Positions 46,712 to 55,665 are shown, counted from the first letter of the stretch. The stretch: 64,000 nt of DNA from Bombilactobacillus bombi (GCF_964340835.1 NZ_OZ204251.1), one strand, 5' to 3'. Notes: generated from the sequence alone by a model not told the origin. A program made the numbers and translations.

Positions 46712-47623
46712 TTACATAATATGCAAAACATGGAAAACAACACCTAAAACAAATAATCCTAAGATAATCACAATCGGTGAAACTTTCTTTTTGAGCAACC
46801 ACATGCACAAGAATGTTAATAACAAACCTGCTAAACCAGGAATTAATTGATCCAAGTTATCTTGTAATGTAGTTAATTTACGAGCTGTTAAGGACAAACC
46901 TTGTTGTTGTTGTAATAAGGCTTGTTGAATTCCTTTACCACCAGCGGCCAAATGATCCCAGTGAATATAAGCTTTTTTATCAAGGGCAACATTGGAAACC
47001 ACCGGAGTAAACTTCACAGTTACCCAACGGTTAACTAAAGAGCCCAAAATAAACATACCTAAAATGGAAGCACCTTTAGTAATATTTTGCAATAAGTTAC
47101 CTGATAAATCATCTGTAATTTTAGAACCAGCCCGATAACCTAATTCTTGGGTATACCACATAAAAGACATCCGAATAATATTCCAAGCCAAGAAATAAAT
47201 AATTGGTCCTAAAATATTACCGCTCATTGCTAAAGAAGCTGCTAAAGATCCAATAATTGGTTTTACTGTAAACCAAAACACTGGATCACCAATACCAGCA
47301 AAAGGTCCCATCATTCCGACTTTTACACCTTGAATAGTAACATCATCGATGGGAGCTCCATTAGAGCGCTCCTCCTCTAAGGCTAAAGTAACACCTAAGA
47401 CTGGTGAAGCTAAGTAAGGATGCGTATTAAAAAATTCCAAATGTCGTGTTAAAGCAGCTGAGCGGTCTTCTTTAGTTTTATATAATTTTTTTAAAGCAGG
47501 AATTAAAGAAAACGCAAACCCACCATTTTGCATTCTTTCATAGTTCCATGAACCCTGTAGGAAAGTCGAACGCCACCAAACCGCAATTCGATCTTTTTTA
47601 GTTAATTTAATTTTTTCGGCCAT
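46712..47623 (-). CDS. PTS mannose/fructose/sorbose family transporter subunit IID
   Basis: 303 aa. Membrane partner of IIC in the mannose-type channel. Opening WWRSTFLQGSWNYERMQNGGFAFSLIPALKKLY and GVKVGMMGPFAGIGDPVFWF are family hallmarks; the C-terminal end has two hydrophobic segments (LAGLLLTFLCMWLL, VIILGLFVLGVVF). Follows IIC after 16 bases. Such systems also serve as receptors for class IIa bacteriocins. Confidence 0.97.
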   Translation of the reverse strand: MAEKIKLTKKDRIAVWWRSTFLQGSWNYERMQNGGFAFSLIPALKKLYKTKEDRSAALTRHLEFFNTHPYLASPVLGVTLALEEERSNGAPIDDVTIQGVKVGMMGPFAGIGDPVFWFTVKPIIGSLAASLAMSGNILGPIIYFLAWNIIRMSFMWYTQELGYRAGSKITDDLSGNLLQNITKGASILGMFILGSLVNRWVTVKFTPVVSNVALDKKAYIHWDHLAAGGKGIQQALLQQQQGLSLTARKLTTLQDNLDQLIPGLAGLLLTFLCMWLLKKKVSPIVIILGLFVLGVVFHVLHIM

Positions 47624-47639
47624 TGTGTGTTTTCATCTC

Positions 47640-48446
47640 CTAATAATTATCAATAATATCGCCGACAGGATCACCAACATTGCTATTGCCGCCATCACCA
47701 GAGCCACCGCTTTGAGATAATGCCAAATAAATCAAAGCCATTGCCAAACCAATAGCACCTAAACCAATTAAAGTTAAATCTTTAATTGTCGCTAAGACAA
47801 AACCAATAGCAAAAAACGGCCATACTTCCCGACTTGCCATCATATTAATAACCATTGCATAACCAACTGCAACAACTAGGCCACCACCAATGGCTAAACC
47901 GTCAGTTAGCCAAGCAGGCATTAACGCTAACAAACCTTTAACAGGACCAGCACCAATGGCCAAAATTAAACCTGCAGGAATAGCAATCCGCAATCCCTGC
48001 AAACAGGTCGCAATTGCCTGCCAAAAATCAATTTTACGAAAACTACCTTCTTTAGCTGCAGCATCCATAATATGGGCAATTCCAGTAGCTAAAGTCCGTA
48101 CTAAAATAGTCAGTAACAAACCTGCTACTGCTAACAGCACAGCAATCGCAATTGCTGTGGAAACCCCAGCTTTGCCTTGACCGCCTAAAACCAAAATTAT
48201 TGCTGAAGCTACTGATGCTAAAGCTGCATCTGGTGCAACCGCAGCGCCAATGTTGGCCCATCCTAGAGCAATCATTTGTAACTCTCCACCTAAAATCAAG
48301 CATGGAGTTAAATCACCTGTAACCAAACCTATTAAAGTACAAGCAATAACTGGTTGGTGAAAATGAAATTGGTCCAAAATACCTTCCATCCCCGCTAAAA
48401 ACGCGATGAGGAGGACCAAAATAATTTGAATGAAATTTAATTGCAT
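47640..48446 (-). CDS. PTS mannose/fructose/sorbose family transporter subunit IIC
   Basis: 268 aa, mostly hydrophobic with about eight segments. Substrate channel. Motifs GMEGILDQFHFHQPVIACTLIGLVTGD (N-terminal) and GGELQMIALGWANIGAAVAPDAALASV are characteristic of ManY. The tail is unusually rich in Gly/Ser/Asp (SGGSGDGGNSN). Between IIAB and IID in the usual order. Confidence 0.97.
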   Translation of the reverse strand: MQLNFIQIILVLLIAFLAGMEGILDQFHFHQPVIACTLIGLVTGDLTPCLILGGELQMIALGWANIGAAVAPDAALASVASAIILVLGGQGKAGVSTAIAIAVLLAVAGLLLTILVRTLATGIAHIMDAAAKEGSFRKIDFWQAIATCLQGLRIAIPAGLILAIGAGPVKGLLALMPAWLTDGLAIGGGLVVAVGYAMVINMMASREVWPFFAIGFVLATIKDLTLIGLGAIGLAMALIYLALSQSGGSGDGGNSNVGDPVGDIIDNY

Positions 48447-48475
48447 TTCAATTTTGCCTCTGCTTTCCGTTTACA

Positions 48476-49456
48476 TTAATTTTTTGAGCGATTCAATTCA
48501 TTTTGTGCTTTGCTTAAAATGTTATCCATATTATCTTGTGAATCAGCTGGTACTTTTCGAACATCGAATTGAACACCTAAGTCTTTTAATTTTTTAAAAG
48601 TGTCAATATCATTTTGATCAAAAGCCAACACTTTATTAGGCTGCACTTTCCCCGTGGAATGCGCCATTGAACCCACATTCAAAGTCTTTAAAGGCACGCC
48701 GCCTTCAATTGCACGTAAAGCATCTTGTGGTGTTTCAAAGAGTAACATTGCTCTTTGTCCTCCAAAATGCTGATCATCCTGTGCTAATTTAATCATTTGC
48801 TTAATCGGCACTACATGAGCTTTCACCCCAACTGGAGCAGCCTGTTTAATTAAATTAGTCCGCAAATCATCTTGTGCTACAGCATCTGAGACGACAATAA
48901 TCCGTGTAGGATTAGTCGTTTTGGTCCATGAAGTGGCTACTTGACCATGCAGCAATCGTGAATCAATCCGTGCCAAAACATATTCTAACTTGCCAGGTGC
49001 TCCGGCGTTACTTACTGCAGGCTTAGTTGCTTTAGACTCAGTTGTTTCAGATTCTCCTAAAGCTTCAGGACGCACTTTCACGCCCCCTTTAGCTTCACCC
49101 AAAATATGCTGAGCAATTTCTTGTGCCGAATCCATCGACATTCTAGCAGAATAGGCTTCGATTAACATCGGCAAGTTTAAACCTGTTACAATAGCCCACT
49201 TGTCTTTATGTTCTTCAAACAAAGCATTAGCTTGATTGAAAGGTGAACCACCCCATAAGTCAATGAGAAATAATACTTCATCATCATTATCAAAACTTGC
49301 AACAGCATCTTCTAAATGTGCCCGCAAATCATCTGGGCCTTCACTTGGCATAAAAGTCACAGCTTGGACTTTTTCTTGTTCACCAAAAATCATCGAACCA
49401 GATTGCATAATGCCTTCTGCAAACTTACCATGGCTGGCAATTACAATTCCGACCAT
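48476..49456 (-). CDS. PTS mannose transporter subunit IIAB (fused)
   Basis: 326 aa. IIA domain (1-130) with phospho-His in VIASHGKF (His9); a Ser/Thr/Ala-rich linker (about 140-165); IIB domain with phospho-His in DSRLLHGQVATSW (about residue 178). Passes phosphate from HPr to the incoming sugar. ATG 49456 follows GGGAGG; the longer frame lacks a site. First gene of the man operon. No LevR/ManR-type activator or complete sigma-54 site was seen nearby. Confidence 0.97.
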   Translation of the reverse strand: MVGIVIASHGKFAEGIMQSGSMIFGEQEKVQAVTFMPSEGPDDLRAHLEDAVASFDNDDEVLFLIDLWGGSPFNQANALFEEHKDKWAIVTGLNLPMLIEAYSARMSMDSAQEIAQHILGEAKGGVKVRPEALGESETTESKATKPAVSNAGAPGKLEYVLARIDSRLLHGQVATSWTKTTNPTRIIVVSDAVAQDDLRTNLIKQAAPVGVKAHVVPIKQMIKLAQDDQHFGGQRAMLLFETPQDALRAIEGGVPLKTLNVGSMAHSTGKVQPNKVLAFDQNDIDTFKKLKDLGVQFDVRKVPADSQDNMDNILSKAQNELNRSKN

Positions 49457-49492
49457 TTTGACCTCCCTCAATAATTTAATAAAATTTAAATA

Positions 49493-49506
49493 GTAAACCG
49501 GTTGCA
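49493..49506 (-). promoter_or_regulatory. Weak cre-like palindrome upstream of the man operon
   Basis: The minus strand reads TGCAACCGGTTTAC, matching the cre core TGNAANCGNT but missing the terminal CA. It lies 37-50 bases before the IIAB start, a place where CcpA often acts. Low-confidence reading. Confidence 0.3.
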
Positions 49507-49576
49507 GACTATGCCACACCAATAAACCAACCTATCTAAAATAGCACAGATTGGTCTTTTTTAAAAGTTTTTTTTA

Positions 49577-50596
49577 TTAATTATCTAGATATTCAAAGTC
49601 TAAACTAGGATTAGCATTTAAAGCCAGCGAGTTAAATTGTTGCTGTTGATATTTAACATACGCAAAAGCACCAATCATGGCGGCATTATCACCACATAAG
49701 CGTAATGGCGGGAAAACTACCTCTATTTGCGGACTGATTTCTTTTTGAATCCGTTCACGCAAACCCGAATTAGCAGCTACGCCACCTGCGACAATTAATT
49801 GTTGACTAGGATAATTTGCTAAAGCTCGTTTTGTTTTAGTAACTAAAATCTCAACGATATCGTTTTGAAAACTTGTAGCCACGTCTTTTTTATTAAGAGT
49901 TTCACCAATTTGTTCTGCATGATGCAAGGTATTAATTACAGAACTTTTGATACCGCTGAAACTAAAATCTAAATTATCTTCTTCCAACATTGCGCGTGGA
50001 AAATCAAACGTATCTTGGCCTTCATGCGCCCATTGATCAATGGTTTTTCCTGCTGGATAGTTGACACCTAACATTCGTCCCACCTTATCAAAGGCTTCAC
50101 CCACTGCATCATCGCGTGTATCACCCAAAATAGTAAACTCACCTGGAGCACTAACTTGGACTAATTCAGTATGTCCACCGGAAACAACTAGTGCCAAGGC
50201 GGGATACTTAATTGGAGTAACAAGATTAGCTGCATAGATATGTCCTGCCAAATGATTTACACCGATTAAAGGTAATTTGTGTGCCCAACTTACAGCTTTA
50301 GCAGCCATTAAACCTATTAGTAAAGACCCTACCAACCCAGGTCCGTAAGTAACTGCAACAGCCGATAAATCTTCATAATTAACTTGTGCTTGTTTTAAGG
50401 CCAAATCTGTACAATGAATAATTTGTTGAACATGATGACGGCTGGCTACTTCTGGTACAACACCGCCAAAACGCTGATGGCTCTTAATTTGAGTCGCAAT
50501 AATATTTGATAACACTTCTTGACCATTTTTCACAACTGCAACACTGGTTTCATCACAGCTACTTTCAAATGCTAAAATTAAAACATCTTTTGCCAT
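49577..50596 (-). CDS. tsaD: tRNA threonylcarbamoyladenosine synthase subunit TsaD
   Basis: 339 aa. Transfers threonylcarbamoyl to A37 of ANN-decoding tRNAs. Actin-like ATPase fold with ESSCDETS (11-18), the iron ligands HHVQQIIH (about 54-61), and VSGGHTEL, VAGGVAANSGLR. AAGGAG precedes the ATG. Directly follows tsaB by nine bases. Confidence 0.98.
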   Translation of the reverse strand: MAKDVLILAFESSCDETSVAVVKNGQEVLSNIIATQIKSHQRFGGVVPEVASRHHVQQIIHCTDLALKQAQVNYEDLSAVAVTYGPGLVGSLLIGLMAAKAVSWAHKLPLIGVNHLAGHIYAANLVTPIKYPALALVVSGGHTELVQVSAPGEFTILGDTRDDAVGEAFDKVGRMLGVNYPAGKTIDQWAHEGQDTFDFPRAMLEEDNLDFSFSGIKSSVINTLHHAEQIGETLNKKDVATSFQNDIVEILVTKTKRALANYPSQQLIVAGGVAANSGLRERIQKEISPQIEVVFPPLRLCGDNAAMIGAFAYVKYQQQQFNSLALNANPSLDFEYLDN

Positions 50597-50605
50597 TTTC
50601 TCTCC

Positions 50606-51325
50606 TTAAACATCTTCCACGTAATTTGTTGATTGGGAATGTGGATGAGCTTGAGCCCAAACCATTTCTGCCTGTGTTTGACGCAAATAAGTCGGACTAA
50701 AAGCATCTAAATCTAAAACTGGTTGTTGATTTAAACCTAATTCCACCAAAGAACTGGCTTGAGGGGCTACCTCATTCAAGATGATTGCTTGTGAACCTAA
50801 AGTTGCAGTAATTAATTCATGATAGTTTTGAGCCCCTGTTCCCAAGAAATATATTGGTTGGGTTTGTTTTTGTAAGTAACTCAGTAACGATTTTAGAGCA
50901 GTATGTTGATCGATTAACTGAGAAACTAATTGCTCTTGGTTGTTCTGATAAACACCCGCAAAGACATTTTGATGACGCGCATCAAATAACGGCACAATTA
51001 AACCGGTAGTATCGTGAACATTTCTGGCTAGAGCTGCTAAGCTAGAAACGCCAACTAATTCTTTGTCTAAAGTCCAAGCCAACATTTTGGCTACTGTGAC
51101 TGCAATTCGAACACCGGTAAAAGACCCAGGTCCTTGCGCGACTACGACGCGATCAATATCTTGTGGCTGCCAACCTGCTTTTTTTGTTACTTGGTCAATT
51201 GCAGGCATTAAGTTAGTGCTATGAGCTTTTTGCTTAGTGTCATTAGTTTGTGCTAATATTTGCTTATTTTGTGCCGCCGCTACTATCAGCGGAGCATTGG
51301 AAGTATCAATTGCTAATAATTTCAT
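50606..51325 (-). CDS. tsaB: tRNA threonylcarbamoyladenosine complex dimerisation subunit TsaB
   Basis: 239 aa. Scaffold paralogue of TsaD. LLAIDTSNAPL opening, HSTNLMPAID and AQGPGSFTGVRI are family motifs. The ATG at 51325 has AAGGAG seven bases before; the longer frame is unsupported. In many Firmicutes rimI sits between tsaB and tsaD; here the two genes are adjacent without it. Confidence 0.95.
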   Translation of the reverse strand: MKLLAIDTSNAPLIVAAAQNKQILAQTNDTKQKAHSTNLMPAIDQVTKKAGWQPQDIDRVVVAQGPGSFTGVRIAVTVAKMLAWTLDKELVGVSSLAALARNVHDTTGLIVPLFDARHQNVFAGVYQNNQEQLVSQLIDQHTALKSLLSYLQKQTQPIYFLGTGAQNYHELITATLGSQAIILNEVAPQASSLVELGLNQQPVLDLDAFSPTYLRQTQAEMVWAQAHPHSQSTNYVEDV

Positions 51326-51393
51326 GATTATCTCCTTATACTTTTCATATTTTAGCATAATTACTTGCAAAGATTATTTCAAGACAACAAAAA

Positions 51394-51409
51394 AAGAGCT
51401 TTCGCTCTT
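51394..51409 (-). terminator. Terminator after folT
   Basis: AAGAGC and GCTCTT (with loop of four) on the minus strand, followed by seven T residues. It separates folT from tsaB. Confidence 0.85.
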
Positions 51410-51433
51410 GATCATAGTTAGTTTATTATCGCA

Positions 51434-51943
51434 CTAATCATATTGGTGTTGTTTGAGCCACTTAAAGACAAATACTAAAATGACTGTTTGAATGGGAATA
51501 AATATTAGTTCTTTCCAAATCCGAATCCAGAACATTGTCATAAAGTTGACTTTGCCTAAAATGCTGACCCACTCTGTATTTAAACCCAAATCAACTATTA
51601 ACACCACAAGTATCGTAGTTAATAATATGCGTCCAATCGTTGCGGGCTTTTGATAAAGCATAACTCCGTAAATAAACCCTCCAACGACAGCTGATAATGT
51701 GAATCCCCAAAAAAAGGCTCCATCAGGAAATAAAGAATTAGTAATTACATCACTAATAAAGCCGACCAACATGGATTTCCACGGACCAAAGTAATAACCA
51801 ATTAAAGCTGTAGCAATAAAGCCAAAGCCCACTTTCAAAAAATTAGGGCCAACATGTACACGACCTAAAATCATTTGCAAGGCCATTAATATTGCTAACC
51901 ATGTTAAGCCCATCGTTTTGCTCATTGACTGAATTTTGTTCAT
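51434..51943 (-). CDS. folT: Folate ECF transporter S component FolT
   Basis: 169 aa, about five to six membrane segments. Binds folate and works with the shared ECF module (EcfA, A', T) encoded elsewhere. GRVHVGPNFLKVGFGFIATALIGYYFGPW in the first half resembles S components of the folate/FolT group; the THF riboswitch upstream strengthens the substrate call. The ATG at 51943 has AAGGAG nine bases before it; the open frame continues upstream through the riboswitch, but that is not coding. Confidence 0.9.
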   Translation of the reverse strand: MNKIQSMSKTMGLTWLAILMALQMILGRVHVGPNFLKVGFGFIATALIGYYFGPWKSMLVGFISDVITNSLFPDGAFFWGFTLSAVVGGFIYGVMLYQKPATIGRILLTTILVVLIVDLGLNTEWVSILGKVNFMTMFWIRIWKELIFIPIQTVILVFVFKWLKQHQYD

Positions 51944-51960
51944 CTTCAGCATCTCCTTTT

Positions 51961-52077
51961 TGGAGCTGCCACTAATCGTGGCGAATGCGGCAATAAAATC
52001 GCAAGAAGTTAGCCTTCTTTTCGTCCGGTGTTCACATTCCGTTCCACCAGCACTTAACGCTTTATTGCCTACCCCAG
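51961..52077 (-). promoter_or_regulatory. Tetrahydrofolate (THF) riboswitch of folT
   Basis: The minus strand carries the conserved THF-I pieces in order: TGGGGTAGG at the 5' end (about 52075), GCGTTAAGTG, GGAACGGAATGTGAACACC, TTGCCGCATTCGCC, and a 3' CTCCA (51965-51961) that closes helix P1 with TGGGG. Only five A bases separate this CTCC from the ribosome site AAGGAG, so CTCC can pair either with P1 or with the ribosome site. Translation control is therefore likely. The aptamer assignment is firm; the switching direction is not. Confidence 0.92.
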
Positions 52078-52080
52078 ATT

Positions 52081-52089
52081 TATATAACA
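52081..52089 (-). promoter_or_regulatory. Extended -10 promoter of the folT riboswitch transcript
   Basis: TGTTATATA on the minus strand lies immediately upstream of the first conserved riboswitch base, so transcription would start at about the 5' end of the aptamer. Confidence 0.5.
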
Positions 52090-52157
52090 CGACTACCATA
52101 TCACAAATAATCTAGTTAGTGGTAAAATCAGCTTAGTTCAAAAAAGGTGGTTATTTG

Positions 52158-53126
52158 ATGACGAAAAAGATTTTAATTTTGCATACTGGCGGAACTATTT
52201 CCATGTCTGAAGACGAAACTGGTAAAGTGAAGCCTAATACCCAAAACCCTCTCACTAGTTTGCAATTACCAACTAATGAAAATTTACAATTAGTAACAGA
52301 AGAGGTTTTTAATATACCCTCACCTCATATGGACCCACAACATATGTTACAACTCAGCTTGCGCTTACGGCAGGCTCAAGCTGACGGTTTCTTTGGGGCA
52401 GTTGTGACGCACGGTACTGATACTCTAGAAGAAACAGCGTTTTTTTTAGACTTAACACTTGATAGTCAAATGCCTGTGGTAGTGACAGGAGCCATGCGTT
52501 CTTCCAATGAAATTGGTAGTGATGGGCTTTATAATTTCAAAACAGCTATTATGGTCGCTAGCTCGCCAGCATCAATTAATAAAGGCGTTGTTGTCGTGAT
52601 GAATGATGAAATTCATGCTGCTCGTTTTGTAACTAAGACTCATACCACCAATGTGGCTACATTTCGCACACCTACTTTTGGTCCTATTGGGATTATTTCC
52701 GATGATTATGTTGTTTATGTGCAAAATACAATTGCAGAAAAATGTCTCCCCATTGACCAGATTTGTTCAAATGTCTATTTAATTAAAGCTTACGCGGGGA
52801 TGAATGGTAACTTGCTTACTGCCTTGAATCAAGATTCAACTCGCGGTCTTGTCATTGAGGCCTTAGGTGCTGGGAATTTACCGCCCCAAGTTCTTCCTGC
52901 TTTACAACAATTATTAGATCGTCAGATTCCTATTATTTTAGTCTCACGTTGCTTCAATGGCATTGCTGAACCAGTTTACGATTATGAAGGCGGTGGGGTT
53001 AATCTTCAAAAAATGGGCGTTACCTTTTGTCGTGGCCTTAATGGCCAAAAGGCTCGAATCAAATTATTAGTTGGCATCAGTGCTGGTCTGAAAAATCGGG
53101 AATTAGCCAAATATATTAATTCCTAA
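52158..53126 (+). CDS. Type I (cytoplasmic) L-asparaginase
   Basis: 322 aa. Hydrolyses asparagine to aspartate and ammonia. First catalytic threonine in LHTGGTISM, second in VVTHGTDTLEETAFFLDL, and the NGNLLTAL helix. No signal peptide. The ATG at 52158 has AAGGTGG seven bases upstream; the TTG directly before it is less likely. It is monocistronic, divergent from folT, with an extended -10 TGGTAAAAT at 52120-52128. Confidence 0.96.
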   Translation: MTKKILILHTGGTISMSEDETGKVKPNTQNPLTSLQLPTNENLQLVTEEVFNIPSPHMDPQHMLQLSLRLRQAQADGFFGAVVTHGTDTLEETAFFLDLTLDSQMPVVVTGAMRSSNEIGSDGLYNFKTAIMVASSPASINKGVVVVMNDEIHAARFVTKTHTTNVATFRTPTFGPIGIISDDYVVYVQNTIAEKCLPIDQICSNVYLIKAYAGMNGNLLTALNQDSTRGLVIEALGAGNLPPQVLPALQQLLDRQIPIILVSRCFNGIAEPVYDYEGGGVNLQKMGVTFCRGLNGQKARIKLLVGISAGLKNRELAKYINS

Positions 53127-53181
53127 TTGAACGTTCATAATTATTTAGCAATTAATCTTTTCATCACATAATAATTAAAAC

Positions 53182-53219
53182 AAGCGGCTTTCAAGATAAG
53201 ATTATCTTCGAAGTCGCTT
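53182..53219. terminator. Bidirectional terminator between asparaginase and the ABC ATPase gene
   Basis: AAGCGGCTT pairs with AAGTCGCTT with one G-T pair, and an inner AGATAA/TTATCT extends the stem (53182-53219). T residues follow on the plus strand, A residues flank the other side. Confidence 0.75.
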
Positions 53220-53894
53220 TTATTTTACTAACTTAATTTGCCCATCATTGATGTTATACAATTGGTCAACATATTTTTCTAAGCGCGTATCATGTGTTAC
53301 TACGATAATTACTTTATTAGTACTATGTGCCAAGTCGCGAAAAATATTCATAACTTCAAATGCTTTTTGCGAATCTAAAGAAGCTGTTGGCTCATCAGCT
53401 AAAATAATTTGTGGATTAGCATAAAGTGCACGTGCAATCGCCGCTCGCTGCTGTTGTCCTCCCGACAAAGCATCGGGATATTTATCTAGTAATGGTTCAA
53501 TTTGCAAGCGTTCAATAACTTGGTGAAAGGTATCTCGATTCATATTAGGTGTTTTTTTCACACGGTTGACTAGTTCAAATTGTTCTTGAATAGTCAAATA
53601 AGGTACTAGATTATAAGATTGCAAGACAAAGCCAATTTTATTCAAACGTAATTTTTCACGTGCTGCGGCTGATAAATCATGATAACTTTGATTATCAATT
53701 TGAATAGTGCCCGCACTTGGTGTTAGTAAGCCACCTACTATTTCTAAAAAAGTACTTTTACCAGAACCAGATGGACCTACTACTCCAATTAACTGACCAA
53801 ATTCTGCTTGAAAGTTAATCTTTTTTAAGGCTTGTACTTGGCTAATATCATGACCATAAGTCTTATTAATTTGCTGCATTAAAATTGCTGTCAT
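53220..53894 (-). CDS. ABC transporter ATP-binding protein (MacB/LolD type)
   Basis: 224 aa. Walker A GPSGSGKSTFLE (about 39-50), signature LSGGQQQRAAIARAL, Walker B IILADEPTASLDS. The family drives FtsX-like permeases for peptide or envelope stress export. Ribosome site GGAGG overlaps the end of the permease gene. Third gene of a tetR-permease-ATPase operon. Confidence 0.95.
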   Translation of the reverse strand: MTAILMQQINKTYGHDISQVQALKKINFQAEFGQLIGVVGPSGSGKSTFLEIVGGLLTPSAGTIQIDNQSYHDLSAAAREKLRLNKIGFVLQSYNLVPYLTIQEQFELVNRVKKTPNMNRDTFHQVIERLQIEPLLDKYPDALSGGQQQRAAIARALYANPQIILADEPTASLDSQKAFEVMNIFRDLAHSTNKVIIVVTHDTRLEKYVDQLYNINDGQIKLVK

Positions 53895-54968
53895 CTAATT
53901 ACCTCCAATCATAGCGGCTGGATCAACTTTTTTAATTGTTCGTGTTGGAATCAAAGATCCTAATAAAGACATTATTAATAAAGCCACAGTGGCCCCAAAC
54001 AACAACTGATAATTAAAGCTCATTGGTACTGCTTTTGGCAACATCAGTTTAGTAATCGCTGCTAAGATGACACCTAAAATTAAGCCTATAATTGTAATCA
54101 AAAAAGCCTGCATTACCGTATTTTTGATAAGATAACGTGTGGGGATTCCTTGTGCTTTAAGCACAGCAAAGATTGGTAATTTTTGAATTGTCAAAATATA
54201 CAAAAAAATAGCAATAATTATTAAAGTAATAATCAACAAAAAGCCAATCATAAATTCAAAGGTTAAATTCTGTGCCTGATAACCTGGTAATTTTTGAATA
54301 AACTGAGTCGTGGTTAATTTTTCTGTATCGGCGTTTAATTTATCTGAAAAATTATTTTTAAACACCACAGCACTGCTATTGGCTATGGGTGCACCACCAT
54401 ATTTAATTTGTTGCCAAGTAGCTAATGAAGTATAAATAACTGGAGCCACACTTAGTTGGGCATTTTTAGTGAAACCGACAATTTTAATTTTAGGTGTATT
54501 AGCAGCAACTGTAATGTCATCTCCCAATTGATAACCTTTATTAGCCAGACTCTGATCTACTACAGCTTCAAAATTATGTTTAAAATTTCTTCCAGCAATA
54601 ACTTTTAAATCGTGATAAATAAATTGGGATTTATTAATACCTAATAATTCTGCTGCCGCTTTGTGCTGTGACTTCTTTTGGGAAGCAGTAACTGATAATT
54701 CTCCAATAACACTCGCTGGTCCTTTGTTTTTAGTGATTTTTTGGACCTGAGAAGTAGTTAAACTAGCTTTGCGTAATGAACCATCAGCATCAGCATTGAG
54801 AACAATTGCTTCTGCCTGCCAAGAATCGATTGCTTGCCGATTAGATTCGGCTAACCCTGTGGCTAAGCTTGTCAAAATAAAAATCAAATAACTAATCAAC
54901 ATAATCATCATGATAATTAACCCATAACGAAATTTGTTATGCTTCATTTCTTTAATTGCTAAATACAT
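53895..54968 (-). CDS. ABC transporter permease (FtsX/MacB-like)
   Basis: 357 aa. First membrane segment at about 15-38, a large external domain (about 40-230), then three C-terminal segments (about 235-262, 285-312, 320-345). ILTIQKLPIFAVLKAQGIPTRYLI is the usual cytosolic coupling motif. Final PTRTIKKVDPAAMIGG is typical of the FtsX family (...A..al). Probably exports a peptide or small hydrophobic compound; substrate unknown. Confidence 0.93.
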   Translation of the reverse strand: MYLAIKEMKHNKFRYGLIIMMIMLISYLIFILTSLATGLAESNRQAIDSWQAEAIVLNADADGSLRKASLTTSQVQKITKNKGPASVIGELSVTASQKKSQHKAAAELLGINKSQFIYHDLKVIAGRNFKHNFEAVVDQSLANKGYQLGDDITVAANTPKIKIVGFTKNAQLSVAPVIYTSLATWQQIKYGGAPIANSSAVVFKNNFSDKLNADTEKLTTTQFIQKLPGYQAQNLTFEFMIGFLLIITLIIIAIFLYILTIQKLPIFAVLKAQGIPTRYLIKNTVMQAFLITIIGLILGVILAAITKLMLPKAVPMSFNYQLLFGATVALLIMSLLGSLIPTRTIKKVDPAAMIGGN

Positions 54969-54970
54969 AT

Positions 54971-55573
54971 TTATCCCTCTTCTTGCTGGAGACCAGCACT
55001 AATTACTTTGAGAATTATTTTTAAATTTTGTAATACTTGTTTTTCATCTTGCCCACTGAGAATCTCTTTAATTGCCTCATGACTAACTTGTCTTAACAAT
55101 TGGATAATTACCTGATTTTGCCGGGGATTTTTAATTGCCTGATTAGCCACCTTCAAAGTTAGATGCTGAAAAAATTTAAAATTAGTCATTTCAATAGCTG
55201 CATGTGACTGTAAATAATATTGATTTTCTTGCCAAAATAAACGATAAAAATCTTTATATTGAGAAGTTTTTAATTGATGAGCAAATTCCACAGTATAATG
55301 ATAAAAATTAGCAATAGTGTCTTGATTATCGACGGTTAATTTTTGAGCAAGTTTGGTATGTAACTGAAAGATAGATTGCTGCAAGACGTACTGATAAGCA
55401 TCAAGGAGATTAGTAAAATATTTGTAAAAAGACCCCCGAGCAATATCTGCCTGTTTCACAATCCGTGCCACCTGTGATTGGGACAATGGATATTGGGAAA
55501 ATTCTGTCAATAAAGCTTGGAATATACGTTGCCTTTTTTCTGGTTTAAGATTAGTAAAAGTTGAACTCGGCAT
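54971..55573 (-). CDS. TetR-family transcriptional regulator
   Basis: 200 aa. N-terminal helix-turn-helix: SQVARIVKQADIARGSFYKYFTNLLDAYQYV (about 38-68) is the TetR recognition block. C-terminal ligand domain is unlike any I can name. The gene is the first of its operon, two bases before the permease gene (which begins inside GAGGG). A palindrome in its promoter suggests it represses itself and the exporter. Confidence 0.93.
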   Translation of the reverse strand: MPSSTFTNLKPEKRQRIFQALLTEFSQYPLSQSQVARIVKQADIARGSFYKYFTNLLDAYQYVLQQSIFQLHTKLAQKLTVDNQDTIANFYHYTVEFAHQLKTSQYKDFYRLFWQENQYYLQSHAAIEMTNFKFFQHLTLKVANQAIKNPRQNQVIIQLLRQVSHEAIKEILSGQDEKQVLQNLKIILKVISAGLQQEEG

Positions 55574-55609
55574 AAAGTTTCTCCTTTGATAACTTATTGG
55601 TCAAAATTT

Positions 55610-55638
55610 AACATAGCATTAAAGTGACACGGTGTCAA
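55610..55638 (-). promoter_or_regulatory. tetR promoter with perfect palindromic operator
   Basis: On the minus strand TTGACA (55638-55633), a 17-base spacer and TATGTT (55615-55610). A perfect palindrome TGACACCGTGTCA (55637-55625) overlaps the -35 box and enters the spacer: the geometry expected for a TetR-type autorepressor. Confidence 0.8.
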
Positions 55639-55665
55639 TTTTACATCAAAAAAAACTAGAACAAA

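Noticed and set aside
49500..49535. Possible sigma-54 promoter before the mannose PTS
   Set aside because: TGGCA and TGCA occur on the minus strand, but the GG and GC pairs are eight bases apart instead of ten, and no LevR-type activator is present nearby.
49527..49562. Hairpin at the end of tsaD
   Set aside because: An ACCAA/TTGGT stem with a bulge is visible, but the T run lies on the plus strand where no gene ends, so it was not called a terminator of tsaD.
51944..52099. N-terminal extension of FolT
   Set aside because: The open frame runs through the THF riboswitch; the conserved RNA and the ribosome site before 51943 show it is leader.
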